Source: Opisthocomus hoazin (taxonomy: Eukaryota; Chordata; Aves; Opisthocomiformes; Opisthocomidae). From it: 64,000 bases of DNA. This document shows positions 37,201 through 50,606 of the stretch, in pieces. Each line of letters starts with the position of its first letter. Position 1 is the first letter of the stretch. The stretch is taken from contig NC_134415.1 of assembly GCF_030867145.1 (NCBI RefSeq), positions 70,275,300 through 70,339,299 on the forward strand. The letters are read 5' to 3'. The position numbers and the translations under genes are program-made. The notes beneath the pieces were generated by a model. That model worked only from the letters and a program-made list of their open reading frames with translations, searched no databases and was not told the origin of the DNA.

Positions 37201-38801
37201 AAGATTGTTTCTCTCCCTCCCAAATGCAAGTAGAGTTGTGCAGTAGAAAATGTTACTTTCTCTGTGAAGTGAGTTCTACAGGCAACGGTAATGTTTCAGT
37301 ACAGGCCATCTCAATTATTGATTGCTACTGTATAGCCAGAGGTCAGGTTTTAAATATTTCTCATTGCCTGAGACCATTCTGGTCACCTAGGTTAAAAGAG
37401 GGGGAAAAAAAATAAAAAAGAAAAAACTTTAAACTGAGCAAGATGTAAGAAAATGCTATTAGAGGGATTGTGGGAATGAAAATCTGTCTTCTTAGAGGAC
37501 ATAAAGAGAATTTGTTTCTTCTAGATTTTTGTCATAAATGTGACCAAAGAAGGGCAAAATTAACCTTTCAAACCCTTTGGGGAAGGGAGAAGTGGAAATG
37601 AGAACCGAAGTATTTTAAGTAGCAGAGCAATGTCAGTAACAGAGCAAATGAATACACTCACCGAGGCATTGGGAGTGGAAATGGGAATAAGGTTTCTCAC
37701 CACAAGGCAAATGAAAATCTGAGGTGGGATTCTAGAAAGCTTACTTCCACATCACTTCAGGACAGAGCTTGCTAAGTTCTTGGAAGGAACTGCACAGCAT
37801 CAGAAGAACAGAAGCTAGCATTAAAGTCAGCATTTCTGATGTGCTGTGCTCAATGTAATTCTGTCCACAAATGGAACTGAAAGAAAACTTTATCAGCATG
37901 TGTTTGCTCCATTGTCTTGATATGTAATTAATTAATCACATGCCTCAAATCTTCTACTGATCTCCTGCATGAACCAGGAAGAATTTTCCTTCTTCTGCAC
38001 AAGTTGGCTTTTGTTTTGGTTTTGCATTATTTTCCCTCTCTGCCTCACAGCAAGAATGGAGAAGGGAGGGTGTTTTTGGCAGGGCAAGCTGCAGTTCCAG
38101 GTTTTGCTGAGGAAGCTCTGAAATGCTTGGTTGGCTTGCCTTGCTCCTTCTGAACTTCTGAATGCTGCAGACAAAAAAGGAATTTTTCCCTGCCAGGTCA
38201 GAATTGGTAGGCTGGTTTGCACATGGGGCAGGGATTACCACTGTCAATTTGCCAACTTTCCAATTTATTGTATTTTCTTCAGGTTTTCTATTACTTCAGA
38301 AAGCTCAAATGCTGGTTGCACTTTGATGTGTCCTGACCTCCCTCTAGGCACCTTCTAGGGTCTAAGGTTTTTTGTCTTCTGCTGTAGTTTGTTTTTTGCT
38401 ATGAGGCGTGCTATGCCGTGTACCGTGCAGAGGCACCTTTCCTGCCCAAGCTCCACTGCCTGCTGATTTCAGCTCCTGGTGACCCAGGCTATCCTATGCT
38501 CTGGCTCATTACATTTTGGTCTAATAACCTGGAAATGAAGCTTCTTCAGACCTTGTTCTCCACACATGCATATAAGAACAGCGTACACACTGAGTTGATC
38601 TAGAGATCCCTGAAGTCACAAGACAGATTTTCTTGTGACAGTAAGGAAGAAAATGAGGATTAAGTTAGTTATTGCAGGATAAGTGTTATTTCATATAACT
38701 TATTTTAAGAGTTTTTTGCTTTCATTCAAAGAGATAAAGATACTTGACAAAGTGAGAAAAAGCTGAATAATGCTTTTCTTTCCTTTTGTATTTCTTTTCA
38801 G

Positions 38802-38960
38802 GCTCCATCTATGAAATGTTTGGAAATGAATGCTGCCTGTCAACAGGAGAAGTCATTAAAGTTATTGGCTTCAAAATTAATAAGCTCATAGCAAGTATCT
38901 GCGAGAATAATGAAGTCACCCAGTTTTCAGCCAAAGTCGAATTGCCACTAAATTTTCCTG
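38802..38960 (+). CDS. THEMIS: THEMIS coding exon 2 (CABIT 1)
   Basis: This 159-nt exon completes Gly31, encodes residues 32-83 and begins Gly84. It reads [19 protein letters not shown], then ...E-L-P-L-N-F-P-G, matching the first part of the first CABIT module in THEMIS. The acceptor is a long pyrimidine tract ending CAG at 38801. The donor is GTATAG, a weak-looking sequence in which the intron would supply an immediate in-frame stop if read through. Exon length and phases equal those expected from the human protein (52 full codons), so the call is firm. Confidence 0.95.
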
Positions 38961-41900
38961 GTATAGTATTTCATGAATACGTATATTTTAGGAATTATAA
39001 CCCTGAGTAATCATGTTTGTTCATTTTATTGATTTGTTGTCTTGACTGGTATTTGTTCAAGGTTACAACTCAGCTGTCAAAGATACAATTCTGTCAGGTG
39101 GCACAAGACATGATCGGCTAATTTTTAGATTTCGACTCTTACAGTTATTTTTCAAGCCTGGATAGAAATCATTGATGTTATAAGGTTTGCTAGCAATGCT
39201 TTCTATGCTTGAGGCCACTCAGTGTTAGAATTATTACAAACATCTTCTTTCCAGTTACTTATGACTTTGCCAAATTTTGTCCAAGTGGAAATGTACCTTG
39301 CTCTGTGCTCAGACTACAATTTATTTACTATTACTATATCTTTATTTAATTATTTTGGATAGAAAAATTTTGAATACTTTGTTATGTTTTGGTTTTATTT
39401 TAATTATTTATTTTAATTCCAGTGGCCAAAGTGGCTGCTCCATGCCTGGACACAGGATTAGAGGAAAACAGATGTGTTTTTCTTCTTAAAAGCCACTTCA
39501 GCTTTTCTATAGAAAAGTTCCAAAATATCGTGTTTTGGAGCATGGACTTGAAATCTGGCATGTGGTACTGACTTGTTATTTGAAACATATCTTCCTTTAT
39601 TCATGTGGCCTTGTTAGGGAGAGCTGGCCAAGTACTGTACCCAGGGTACCCAGGTCATCGTGTCATATTTATTAATTTTTCAATTCTGCTTTCACCTCAG
39701 TCCCTCTACTGTTAAGGCCCAGCTGTGTTTAATAGGGAAGTGATTGTAGTGCAAAGCAAGAAGTGCTGGACTTCGAGTCTCCATGTGTGGGAAGTGGAGG
39801 AGGCAATCTAGGTTAGGTAACTGATAGAAAAAGATCGGACCTCAGACCAAGGCAGAAGGATCAAGACTTGATATGCAAAGATCAGGGACTGGAAGACAGC
39901 AGTGGAGGTGGTTACCAACATCAGAGGAGGACTGCACCCCCCACAAATATATATGTAGGGCATTTCCAAGGCTGGGAGTCTTGCAGGCAGCAGAGGTAAT
40001 GGGAGCCCCTTGGGGAGAGGAGATGAGGGGGCTGGAAAACAGCAGGAGAGGGCAGGCCAGTGGGTTGTGGGAGAGAGCCTGTGTAGGTCTGGGAGGGAAT
40101 TTATGGGACACCTGCAAGTGGGATACACTGGGACAGAGCACACACAAGGACACAGCAGCCCTCGAGAGCCTGAGATCATGTCCAAGACTCACTTTGGTCA
40201 GCAGTCTAGCTAATGCACTGAATGAGACTACAGTTTTGTAGCAACAAAATAAAATGCAGACATTTAATTAACACTGTATTGTACCGCAAGCACATGGGAG
40301 GTTAAATTGATGCCGCACAGGGAAACTTAACATGGGTGTTTTCTAGTGCTTGAGCGCTTGATTTAGCAACCTCATTGATGTTCTTCTAATGTATTGCTGT
40401 GCACGTGAGAACGTGTGCACATGCATAGATATGGTTTAGGTTATGCCAGTGCCCAGACTGGTATGTGCTTTTTCTGCAGAGGGAGACAAGACACATTTCT
40501 TGAAGCAAATAAAATGTAAAAACACAAGGGAATGCAATGTTTCATCTGAATCCCACAGGAAAATATCTTCTGCTGTGTCTTCATTTTCCATCTCAAAAAT
40601 ACAGATTTCTCTCTGAAATACTCCTATATATCATTTTGTTTTCCCCAGTTATCCTCAGTTTATTTGCATGGTTTTTTTACTTGGTGAATCAGAACCATTT
40701 GTATGACCACTTATTAAAAGACTTTTTGGAATGCCATTTTCAAGCACTAGTAGGACCCAAACATAGTGATCAAAGCCATTTTAATTATATGTGGCTATCT
40801 AGAGATGTTGAAGTACTGCTGTACTGTGAAATCTTTAAGATACTTGGTATTTTTCTTGAAATCCAAGCTTCTTTGCTATTATTAAAATTTCTTCTATCTC
40901 TAAAACACAGATACGTATAGGAAGTCATATTCTAAATCTTGATTGGCAGATAAGTTTGAACATTTGAATCCTAAAATATCCAACACAACTGAGTGGTAAA
41001 TGTAATCCTACAATTATTAATGTTGAACCTTCTGATTTTTTAGAACAGAATGAACTGTGATTTCAAATGCTTGAACCTGGTGAATCTGGATTTGTTTGCA
41101 TTCAAGTGATCAGTTTTACAACTTGCCATTTGGATGTTGTTGCCCTATTGAGCACATTTTCAAATTCGATCTAATTACTACAATTTGCATGCATACTTAC
41201 GAAGTCTCCCAACAAGTCTTCTAGAAAACTAGGTTATTTCACTAGAAAAATAAATTCAGAGTTCATTTTTCTGAAATTTATCATTATTATACTCCACATG
41301 ACGGGTATTACTGAACAGCAGCACTGAAGAGGAGCTTAATGACACTTCTTATTAGCCCAACAGGGAGCACCGCTCTCTTGTTTCTCTCTGTATATGTACT
41401 CATGCATTCAAGAGATTTTTGGTGAAATGTAAATTTGTCATTTGTCTAATTTAGTTCTTAGCTGAAGAATGATTTAGCTTTACAAAACCAAGATGTCCCA
41501 GTCTCTGCTTTTTCTTGACCTTTTTCCTTTCCACTTTATTACATGCATATTGTATGCTCCAAATGAAACATCATATTAGAGCGTTGTTGGCTTGCCCCTG
41601 TCTCCAGAACACAGCACAGAACCAAATTACAAATATCTTTTTCACACTGCTGTTGACTTACTTCAATAAAAATAGCTGCAGGTCTCTGGGAGCCTGGCAC
41701 TGTGTTTACATTGTACGTACAGTGCTCTCGTGCCAGTGTTGATGCAAAGAAATCTTTAGCTTTGATGTTATTTTCCATTTCCTCTGTCGTGAGTTATCAT
41801 TTGCATGCGAAGGGCTCGTGTATCCTTTCATCATGTCATGCTGGCATAAATAAGCAATGCTTCTATTTAGGTTACTCTGGGGATAGCGTCTCTGTGAGCG

Positions 41901-44900
41901 AAGAGCTGGGCTCATTGGCTTTAAACGAGCCTTACTCTTTGTCTTTCTGAATGTATTTGCAGTCTACAGAATTCCTTTTTTTCTGCTCTGGCAAATCAGA
42001 TCCTTGATAAAGGCCTAATCTGCCCTTTGCATTAGAGAAACCGCTGCAGCCGCAAGTTCACTATCTATGTTATTTCATTTTATCCTCATTCTAATTTGTT
42101 CTTTTTCATGCCTCAGAGGGCCAGGCTATTCTTTCTATGCTCATACACTGGATGAAAAAAGAAGTCTGCTGTTACTCTAGGCACTTCAACGGCTACATCT
42201 AACAGCATTTTGAACTACAATTTTCACTACTAACAAGTTAGCAGCGACAGGTAATTTGCACAACAGCTGAACTGTGTGCCAGCACAAATGACTTCATTTT
42301 GTTCTGTTATATTCCTTCTTCTGCAAAAATATTGCTGGGCTGTCCCTGTTCTCAGGAGGTCCTTGGCTGCTGCTGCTGCCCATTCTTACGTGGTCTGACA
42401 GACAGATGGCAGAGTACGGCTGCCCCTTTGAGCTCTCAGCCTCTGTGAGCCACAAGACAGGAGACTTGTCTGTGGCCACGCAGCACATGCATGGAAGAAC
42501 AGGCATTAGGCACTAGAAGGCTCCTCTTCATAGGAGATGATGGAGAGATAGGAGAGATGGCCTTTGGGGCAGGATGGGGAGAGGAGGGAGGCAAGAAGCA
42601 GATGGAGCAGAGGAGGTAGCAGAGTGGGTGGTGGAGGTGAGGAAAAAGAGGAATAGCAATCAAGCCATCTCCAGAGAAGCTGGGAACTGAGCTCTTTCCA
42701 GTCTTCTTCATTACCTTGGGGAACAGAAACTGCTAGTCTGGGACAGAAGGTCTTTCTGTGATTTTTTTTCCTTGAAGGCTACTTGCTGCTCTGTTAGGTG
42801 AACCTGACTACTGCTTTTCTCAGTTTTCTGTGGGAAAAAGAAGGAAAAGAGAGAATAAAAAGGATACTCCTTTCCTTCAAGACTCTAATTAAGACTGAAA
42901 ATGGGAAGTCTATAAAGCTCCAGGGAAGTACACTTTATCACTCTATAACCAGTAAAAGAGAGCTACATACACTGTTCTGTAAAAGGAAACATCCTTCTCT
43001 CAGAACACGCTTTCCCACAGGACTAAATGAGTGATCCTTGGGCTATGTTTTCTGTCCCATACCAGTGAAAATATTTTTTTCATATACCCAAACCCTTCCT
43101 CTCTACCAATGTACACATCAATGCCTAAAACTGTTCTTGAAAATGATGGGCTGATTCAGTTTGGGGCTTACTAATTGTCATATTATGGCTAGGCAGGCAC
43201 TTCACCTAAGTGAAATGTCACTAAGTGCAGAGGATTCATGGAGTGTGACAATAGTTACACATTCCTGCAGTTTTTACATATGTGCAGTTGTCCTTGTCTC
43301 TGTCTGTAATTTTCCCCAAAACTACTGGGCATCAGTGCACTTCGGTTGAAGACCAGTTTACATTTAGCTAGTAGATCTATAGGAGCAATAATACCAGCTC
43401 TCAATAAACCAGCTGGACTTTTTTCCAGGTTTGCTATTTCCATCTGTCTTTCCCTCCAACAGTCCACTAAGCTCTCTTAGGAAAGTCTAAATGAATTTGA
43501 TTCAGTCATTTTATGATCTATGAAAAAGTACAAAAACCCTAAGTTTGACCTCAAAATGTCCAAACTTCACCATCTCAAACTCACCATATGTCTCCTACTC
43601 AGGAGATTTCCTTGCTATCTCGAGTTTGGAAAACATTTGGTTTTGTAGTTTGATTCATAATGATTTTAATAAGGTTTTGGAGGGTTCCAGATAGCATTAT
43701 TTAGGGGTTTTTTTTTGCTTGTTTATTTTTTTTTTTAATATGTATCGTAGTAAGGAGAGCATTTATGAAAAGATACCATGGCAGATGATGGCAGTTAGAT
43801 AGGAACACAGTGGCTTTCACCCATCATAACTATTCAAATATTTACCTCTTTTCTGTAAGAGAGAAACATATGAAACTTTACATACACCTATGCATAAACA
43901 GGTGGCTATTAGCTGCCTCTGCTTCATGGGTCTCATCATTACAGAAGCTAAGTATGCAAGGCAACATGGCTCTTTAGTTGCATTCTGTTTCCAAAATTAA
44001 GAAAACCACCAGAATGGAAGGTGAAGATTTTTGTGCTCCCAACCCTGACAAAGTCAGTCTACCTGGGCCCGAGGGGATAATCAGTTGTCTAGTTTTGTAT
44101 GAGATCTGGTAATTATGTTTCCATATGAAACCTTCTTCCCAACCCAGGTTGCTCATCAGTTTGTTGCTGAAATAGCTGGCTTCCAAATAATTCTCTAGTC
44201 CCAGCAAGATTAGTAGAGCTGGAGTCTACTGTCAAACTCATAGAGGAGAAGAATGTTTCTCATACCTGTACATTGCCAAATATTTTCAACTGCGGATGGT
44301 TTTTTAACACAGTTTATGGAGGCTTTTAAATGCAGTTCTGGAGGTTTTCTAGAGCAATGCACGTGCTCCTGTATCACAGATGGGTAAACATAGTTCTTGC
44401 CTTTGGGATACATCGTATGTACTTTGAATACATTTTTAATGAAGAATATTCCTATTTGCTTTCTCCCAGCACTGCCAGGAGATGATGCTCATCTTGTGTT
44501 TGCAAAGCATGACACTGAGACACTGTTTGGGAGATGATGTCTTTTCCACAATTTCAGTTTGTCATTGGTGTCTTGTCACTGCAATATTTTCTAAATGCTG
44601 ATGAACTAGTTTGTCTTGATCTGCACTGACAGCTCCAGTAGTGATTTGGACGGGGGTAGATAACATGCTTGATAATAATTGTGTTAAAAATAGCTGTGAG
44701 AAACATTAGAAATACCAGTGAGGAAGAAAAGTGTGTTGAAGTCGCACTTTGTACTTGTACAGCTGCATTCATGCATGGCTTCCTTGCAGCCCAGAAAAAG
44801 GCCTGAAGGCTTTCCCATGGTGTTGCAGTGAGGACATGTATGCAGGGATGTATTTGCACAAGGGTATTAATTTCACACAGGAAAAGCTGTCATACAGACA

Positions 44901-47100
44901 GCTGTGAAGGCACAGAATTCACAGAATCACAGAATCACAGAATGGTAGGGGTTGGAAGGGACCTCTGTGGGTCATCTAGTCCAACCCCTCTGCCGAAGCA
45001 GGGTCACCTACAGCAGGCTGCACAGGACCTTGTCCAGGCAGGTCTTGAATATCTCCAGAGAAGGAGACTCCACAACCTCCCTGGGCAGAAAGCAGTTATA
45101 TAGGCACAAATAGTGACTATTTCTGCAGTAGATCAAATAGGCCATTACTGTTTCTGCTGCAGACAAACCCTCAGAGCTGTTAGTTGCCACAGTTCCTGGT
45201 GGTCTCATGGGGTACCTAGAATCACACATGCCCAATCTGATGATCAATTCAGCTAAAAGCTACTCAATAGACAGAATCTTCATAACATCTCCTTGAACAA
45301 GAAGGGTGCTAAAGCTATGAAGTGAAAGTACTGTTTTTTGTTACAGTGAAACAAAAATCACATCAATTCTGTGGAAAAACCACCAAACTGTTGTGGTGGA
45401 GGCAATGGTTTGATGTGTACTTTTTAAAGAATACAGTCTTAAGGAGCTCCTGCTTCCAGGCAGGCCCTTCAGTTGTGTTTATCGTGGTCAGTGGGTGAAA
45501 CTCGGTAAGGGAAAAAGTGAGGGAAAAAATAAGAAATTTGGAGGTTATTTTTAACTGAAGCAATCCCCTCATATAATTTGTTAAACAATCCCACTATTAA
45601 AGGACGGCTAGAGAAAGGAGTGAGTGTCTTCCCAACATCCAACAGGAACTGTGTTCTGGCAGCAGCCCACCTTGCTGAGACCCAGGTATCTGCTGGGGCA
45701 TCCTGCTCTTTTCTCACACTCTGGTTCCCACAAGAAGGGAGTCATAGCCAGTGTGGACCCAGATCCCACGTTAGACAACTGGGGACAGATGGATGGGACA
45801 CTTAAACCTTTGTAGACATGGCAGAAACCACTCATGAGATGTGGAGCTGCCATGAAAGAGTCAGTAGCAGTGCCAAGCAGCAATCCTTAAGTCCCCATCC
45901 CAAGCTCCATGAAGGCCAAGGTGGGAGTATTCCTTTACCACAAAGATACAATGCCCTTTGTGTGGTCCAGAGGAGGCAAAAGTGTGGAGCAGCAAGGGGA
46001 CACAGGATTTCCGCTTTGGAGGAAGGAAGGAGAAAAGGTACTGCACCTCCCAGGGAGCCTGGCTGCTTTGTCACTGTAGCTGTAGCTATGAGTTAATTTG
46101 TGTGGGTCCCCTGGCTTGCAAACTTGGCCTAGGAATAACCTCTGTGTTCAGTTATACTCACTTGGAAGAGAGCCTTAGTCAATGCCTGTCCTAGGAAGCA
46201 GCAATGTAATTCCATGAGGCAGCATTCACATTGCCGTGCCTGGGGAAAAAGACGGCTGAATCACACAGTTCAGCTAAACCCTACTGTTTAGTCCTCTAAA
46301 CCATCCACTTCATCTTCCTCTATAAAAACACTCTTGCAAATATAGAAATGTACATATTTTTCTTGCGATGTAGACTCTTAATGAGACAGCTCCAAGGGGC
46401 GTGATTAACATGAAATAATAATGTCCCTAGGGGATAGGGAAGCTCAGATGCAGCTTCTGCCTTGCAGTACTTCAGCACTTCAATTGCCTTTTGATGGCCA
46501 CAATGCTACAATACTAAAACTCTGAATTACTCCATCTTGTGGTCTGGGCTATCAGAGATATTAAAATCAGTTTCCTTGGCTCATTCTTATCTGTAGACGC
46601 TACTTTCTCATTTTTGATGTATCTTTAAACATACTTGGTCTAGGAATCCCCCGTCTGTGTGTGGAAGAACACACAGTACAATGTTTAGGTAGAAACTTTA
46701 TCCTGCATTTCACTGATCATGTTAGTGTTGCTCTTCCTCATACCATGTCTGCATTTTTTTCTTAAAGGTTGGTTTCCTGAGAAGACAGAAAACAATTTAA
46801 GATATTTTTTCTTTTTTCTGTAGCAAAGAAAATAACTTTTTTCTGTTTTTACCATGGACGTAAAAATGTTGGATGGCAGAGATTACCTGCAGAATAGAAA
46901 GGATTGTTTAACACCTATGATTTGTACTATGATATGTACTTGATATTATCTTTATAAAGTCACATTTCTAGCAATCAAACTATCAGCCATTAATTATTTG
47001 ATATGCTTTGCTCCCCATTTTTGCTGCATTCACAGTCTAAAATTTGGCATGGCTTCCTTTATATATTTCCCTTTTTATAACGCAAGTTTTCTGTTCTTAG
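38961..47100 (+). other. THEMIS: THEMIS intron 2
   Basis: This 8.1-kb intron runs from GTATAG to TTCTGTTCTTAG. Apart from a minus-strand CR1 (44920-45087) I recognise no element or exon. Purine-rich patches at 39870-40170 and 42500-42680 give long but meaningless frames. Confidence 0.85.
44920..45087 (-). mobile_element. CR1 LINE 3' fragment, reverse orientation
   Basis: In reverse complement it shows GGTTGTGGAGTCTCC, a GACCTGCCTGGACAAGGTC block, CAGCCTGCTGTAGGTGACC, TTGGACTAGATGACCC, GGTCCCTTCCAACCCC and three or more tandem ATTCTGTG-like units at its 3' end (low coordinates). About 170 bp remain, 5'-truncated. It belongs to the same subfamily as the CR1 at 141-227, with which it shares about 85 nearly identical bases. 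It sits antisense within THEMIS intron 2. Confidence 0.95.
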
Positions 47101-47559
47101 GTCTTTATAAGGTTGTGGCAGATAAAACTCCATATGTCAGCATTGAAGAAATTACAAGAAAAGTCTTTATTGGGCCAACAAGATTTGGCCATCCATGCTT
47201 CTACAGCCCTGAGGATATAAAATTGGCAAACCTCACTGTCAAACACGGTGAGCAGATCACCTTCAACTCAGTGGAAGAGGTCAATGGAATGATGGCTGTG
47301 AACTGTGGTGTGGTCAGAAATAACCAGTCTCATTCCTTTACTTTACCCCTTTCACAAGAAGGAAAATTCTACGAGTGTGAAGATGACCAGATATACACCC
47401 TAAAAGAGATTGCAGAATGGAAAATCCCTAAGTGCAGAAACAGAATTGTCAAACTTTCCAATACTTTACATACGTGGGACTCCTCTAATCCACTTCCTGA
47501 GAATTTTGACGGTTGCTTGATTCTCACACCTGTCTATGAAATGCAGGCAGTAATGAAAT
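47101..47559 (+). CDS. THEMIS: THEMIS coding exon 3 (CABIT 1 core)
   Basis: This 459-nt exon completes Gly84, encodes residues 85-236 and begins Phe237. It starts [11 protein letters not shown] and contains G-H-P-C-F-Y and the CABIT core: a cysteine at residue 152 followed after about a dozen residues by L-P-L-S-Q-E-G-K-F. This is the family pattern (Cys, then Leu-Pro, then G-x-F). It ends V-Y-E-M-Q-A-V-M-K before GTAAGT at 47560. The acceptor TTCTGTTCTTAG ends at 47100. The open frame extends 5' into the intron by chance. Length and phase agree with neighbouring exons. Confidence 0.97.
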
Positions 47560-50500
47560 GTAAGTAAGAGTCACAGTCAATGTTCTGTTCATTTTGACAT
47601 AGCAAAGTACCCTTAAATGCACAAAATTTGCTTAAAATAGACAGGACGGATTCATTTTGGTCAAGAATTTCTGACCCATATTTGCTGCTGATACTTGTTT
47701 CAAAATGAAGAAAGATAAAAATATTGCCTTTTTTATTCCTTCATCAGCTGTCAATTCAGATAGTTACCTTGCATTTCTTTCTGTTGCCATTTTATTGATC
47801 ACCACAATTAAATCAACATTGCAAAGAAAATACATTGTATAATAAAAAAGTGGAGATTAGGAATTTAGTTCTCAGATTCTCTTTCTTTATGTCTCAGGCT
47901 TTGTCCATGGAGAAGCCACTTGATCAATTATGGCTATGGCTGGGAGGTACAAAAAGAATATACACATACATGTGGTAACACACTGAACTACCATTTATTT
48001 TTCAGAATGAGGATGTTGCAGAAAGCAAAACCATATTATTTTACTCTATTGCTGAAACAAATATCAGTAGAATATAAAGAGAAAAGAGTCCCGGACAATT
48101 TCTGAAACCCCTAAGTTTGAGGAAACGGGAACATATTACAAAACCAATATCTTTAAAAGCTGTAATTTTGTTAAGTGCTTTTACTTAAAAAAATATATAT
48201 GATTGTCCATGGCACATGACCACTGTTCTAGTCGTTCCACCAAAACATTGAAAATGCTGGGTTCTGTTTTTACCAGTGTCTGTATCTATGCGTTACTTTA
48301 AACCTATTAGTGAAATTAGTCATGGGAATAAAATTCAAAGTTGTGCAAGGGTATAAGCACACAGTGAAATTCTTCTGAGTTATTGTGACTTGAATAGCTG
48401 AGCTACAGTAATGACCCATGTGTGCGTGCATAGCGTACCTTCTCTGAGTGGAGATACCTACCTAAGCAAAAAAACAGCTTAAGCTAAAATCTTTGACCTT
48501 GCTTGAGGACAGCCCAGGCAGTAGATGGAAACCCACTGCAATTTAGACTTGTCGATGCACCCATCCTGTCAACTTCTGCAGGATAGGACCTTAGCTTTTG
48601 GGAAGGTTTTGCTGTCTGTTGCCTTTACTAGAAGCAGACCAGTGAGCTCCATAGAAATGAAATCCTAATAGAAACAAGTCATTCATGAGGATATTAAGCA
48701 GGAAATCTTTTCACAAGTGAGATTTCTCTTACGAATGGTGTAAGTAAATGGATAAAAGGAGGAGAAACAAAAGGTGAGCAGAGACAGCACAACGTACTAT
48801 AATTGAAAAATGCTTATCATGAGCTATTCAACTGTGCTTGCTATGTGATTTAATGTGTGACTTTGGAAAGTATATCTTCATGAGATAAAATACTTTGGTT
48901 TCTACAACTTTAGTTAGATTCAGGAATCTAGCCATTCTCCTGAAGCTGGGTTCACTTAGGTGTATTCCTATACCCACATAGATATATGTGCAAAATCAAC
49001 ATGAATTTAGTGTTTCTAAAAAGCTTTCAGAACATTCAGAAAAGTATGGTATTCACTTGTCATCCAATCAGATATTCCACTGAGAGTTGTATTTGTTGAT
49101 TTTATTTCATGCCCATTTATGTTTCATAATGTGCTCAACATTTATGAAGCATTAAATATGTCCTCAATAACTATTTAATACAAACTTTAAAAGTAGGCTT
49201 CATGGTACATGATCAACTACTTTCTTGTGGACCGTGCAAAATGGATTTTCACCATTTTTAGAAGAACTATAAATAGACACAAGATAAAGTAGGAGAAATA
49301 CTATCCACAATTCAATAAAAAAGATTCCTGATAAGAGGGATAGCAGATTACATTTTTACAGGCTGTAGGCAGGAATCCTCTATACCTCTCAATCTTAATA
49401 ATGAACAAATTATGTGTGTGGAACTCCCCCAAATGCTGACAGAAAACTTTCAATTTCACTAGTCATTCCTCCTTCATTGACATTCCCTTGTGGTGCTTAG
49501 GATGTTTGTCACCTAAAGGCATCAATGTGACAAAAGGAGGGCTGGAATAAACAGATCCTGAATTACTGTCATAAAACTCTATCATATAAAATACATCTGA
49601 CACTGACTTTGAAATATAAAATATTGGTATGTCCTGCCACAAGGAAGTGTGAATCCAGGATATACTATCCTTGTGTGCAGGTTTATGCAGAATAAGTCTT
49701 ACTGAAGAGAGTCATTAAATATTATTTGCTTGTTAAATTTTACTGCCCTGGTCAGTGATCTGTGGTGTCACTGATGTGGAGCCAAATTCTTAAACGAGCC
49801 TTGACTGCGTAGTCAGCTTTGGGCTTGGAAGTTTTGCATCCAAAATTTTGCAAGTTCAGTTCTGATAGAAGAGTTGCTGTTCCCTGTCAGACTGTTAAAT
49901 GCAATGACTCGGTTCTGACAGTGAATAAAACCAGATGCTGCAGAAAAACATGCAAGAGTTCCACAGAGGACCATTGTAGTAGATATTTCTTCATTCACTA
50001 ACAATAAACTTAGACTTTGTTATACAAAAGTTTTGCCTTTTTTTAAAAGTTACATTATTTTCTCATAATTATGGATACTTTCATTATTCTTATACATATC
50101 AAAATATCTTATTTCTCCCAGAATGGCCACAGTAACAACATGTGTTAATGGGTTCAAATGCTATTTATTCACTTAAAAATGTTCACCCACCCATTTCTTC
50201 AGAGAAACCATAAGTTACTACACAATAAAATAATAGAAATGTATCTTGTACTCAAGAAAAAGAGTTTTATAAGATAAGTAGCTGATTAAACTTGGAGGTC
50301 CTGTGAGAAATACAGTGAAACAGATTTTTTTCCTGTTTCTTTTTCTTAAACTTTTGTTCACTTGGATACCTAATTCTCATCTCCTCTTGTTTCTCTCTTC
50401 CTTTGTGAGGTCTCCTGCATATCTGATAGACATATATCTCAAATTTTAACAGTTAGACTTTGACTGGCTCTATTCATTGTGCACGTTAACATATGCAGGC

Positions 50501-50606
50501 GAACACCTCAGGGAAGTTACTTTCAGTATCTGGCTAACCGGACATGTATATTTTATTCAAATGTCAGTCTGAAAACAAAAATCAATGTATTTCTTTTTCT
50601 TTTCAG
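47560..50606 (+). other. THEMIS: THEMIS intron 3
   Basis: This 3.0-kb, very AT-rich intron runs from GTAAGT to TTCTTTTCAG. No repeat family or extra exon was recognised. Short frames at 49813-50004 on both strands are chance openings. Confidence 0.88.

Larger units (their letters stand above)
24108..38801 (+). other. THEMIS: THEMIS intron 1
   Basis: This 14.7-kb intron runs from GTGAGC to TTTCTTTTCAG. It contains an ATGT-type low-complexity run (25534-25614), a CpG-rich patch (about 30130-30400), a 24-base A tract (32524-32547), a MIR-like SINE (about 32590-32710) and a TCTA microsatellite (34171-34228). No additional coding exon was recognised. Frames such as 30189-30626 and 28415-28789 have no domain signature. 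Confidence 0.8.
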
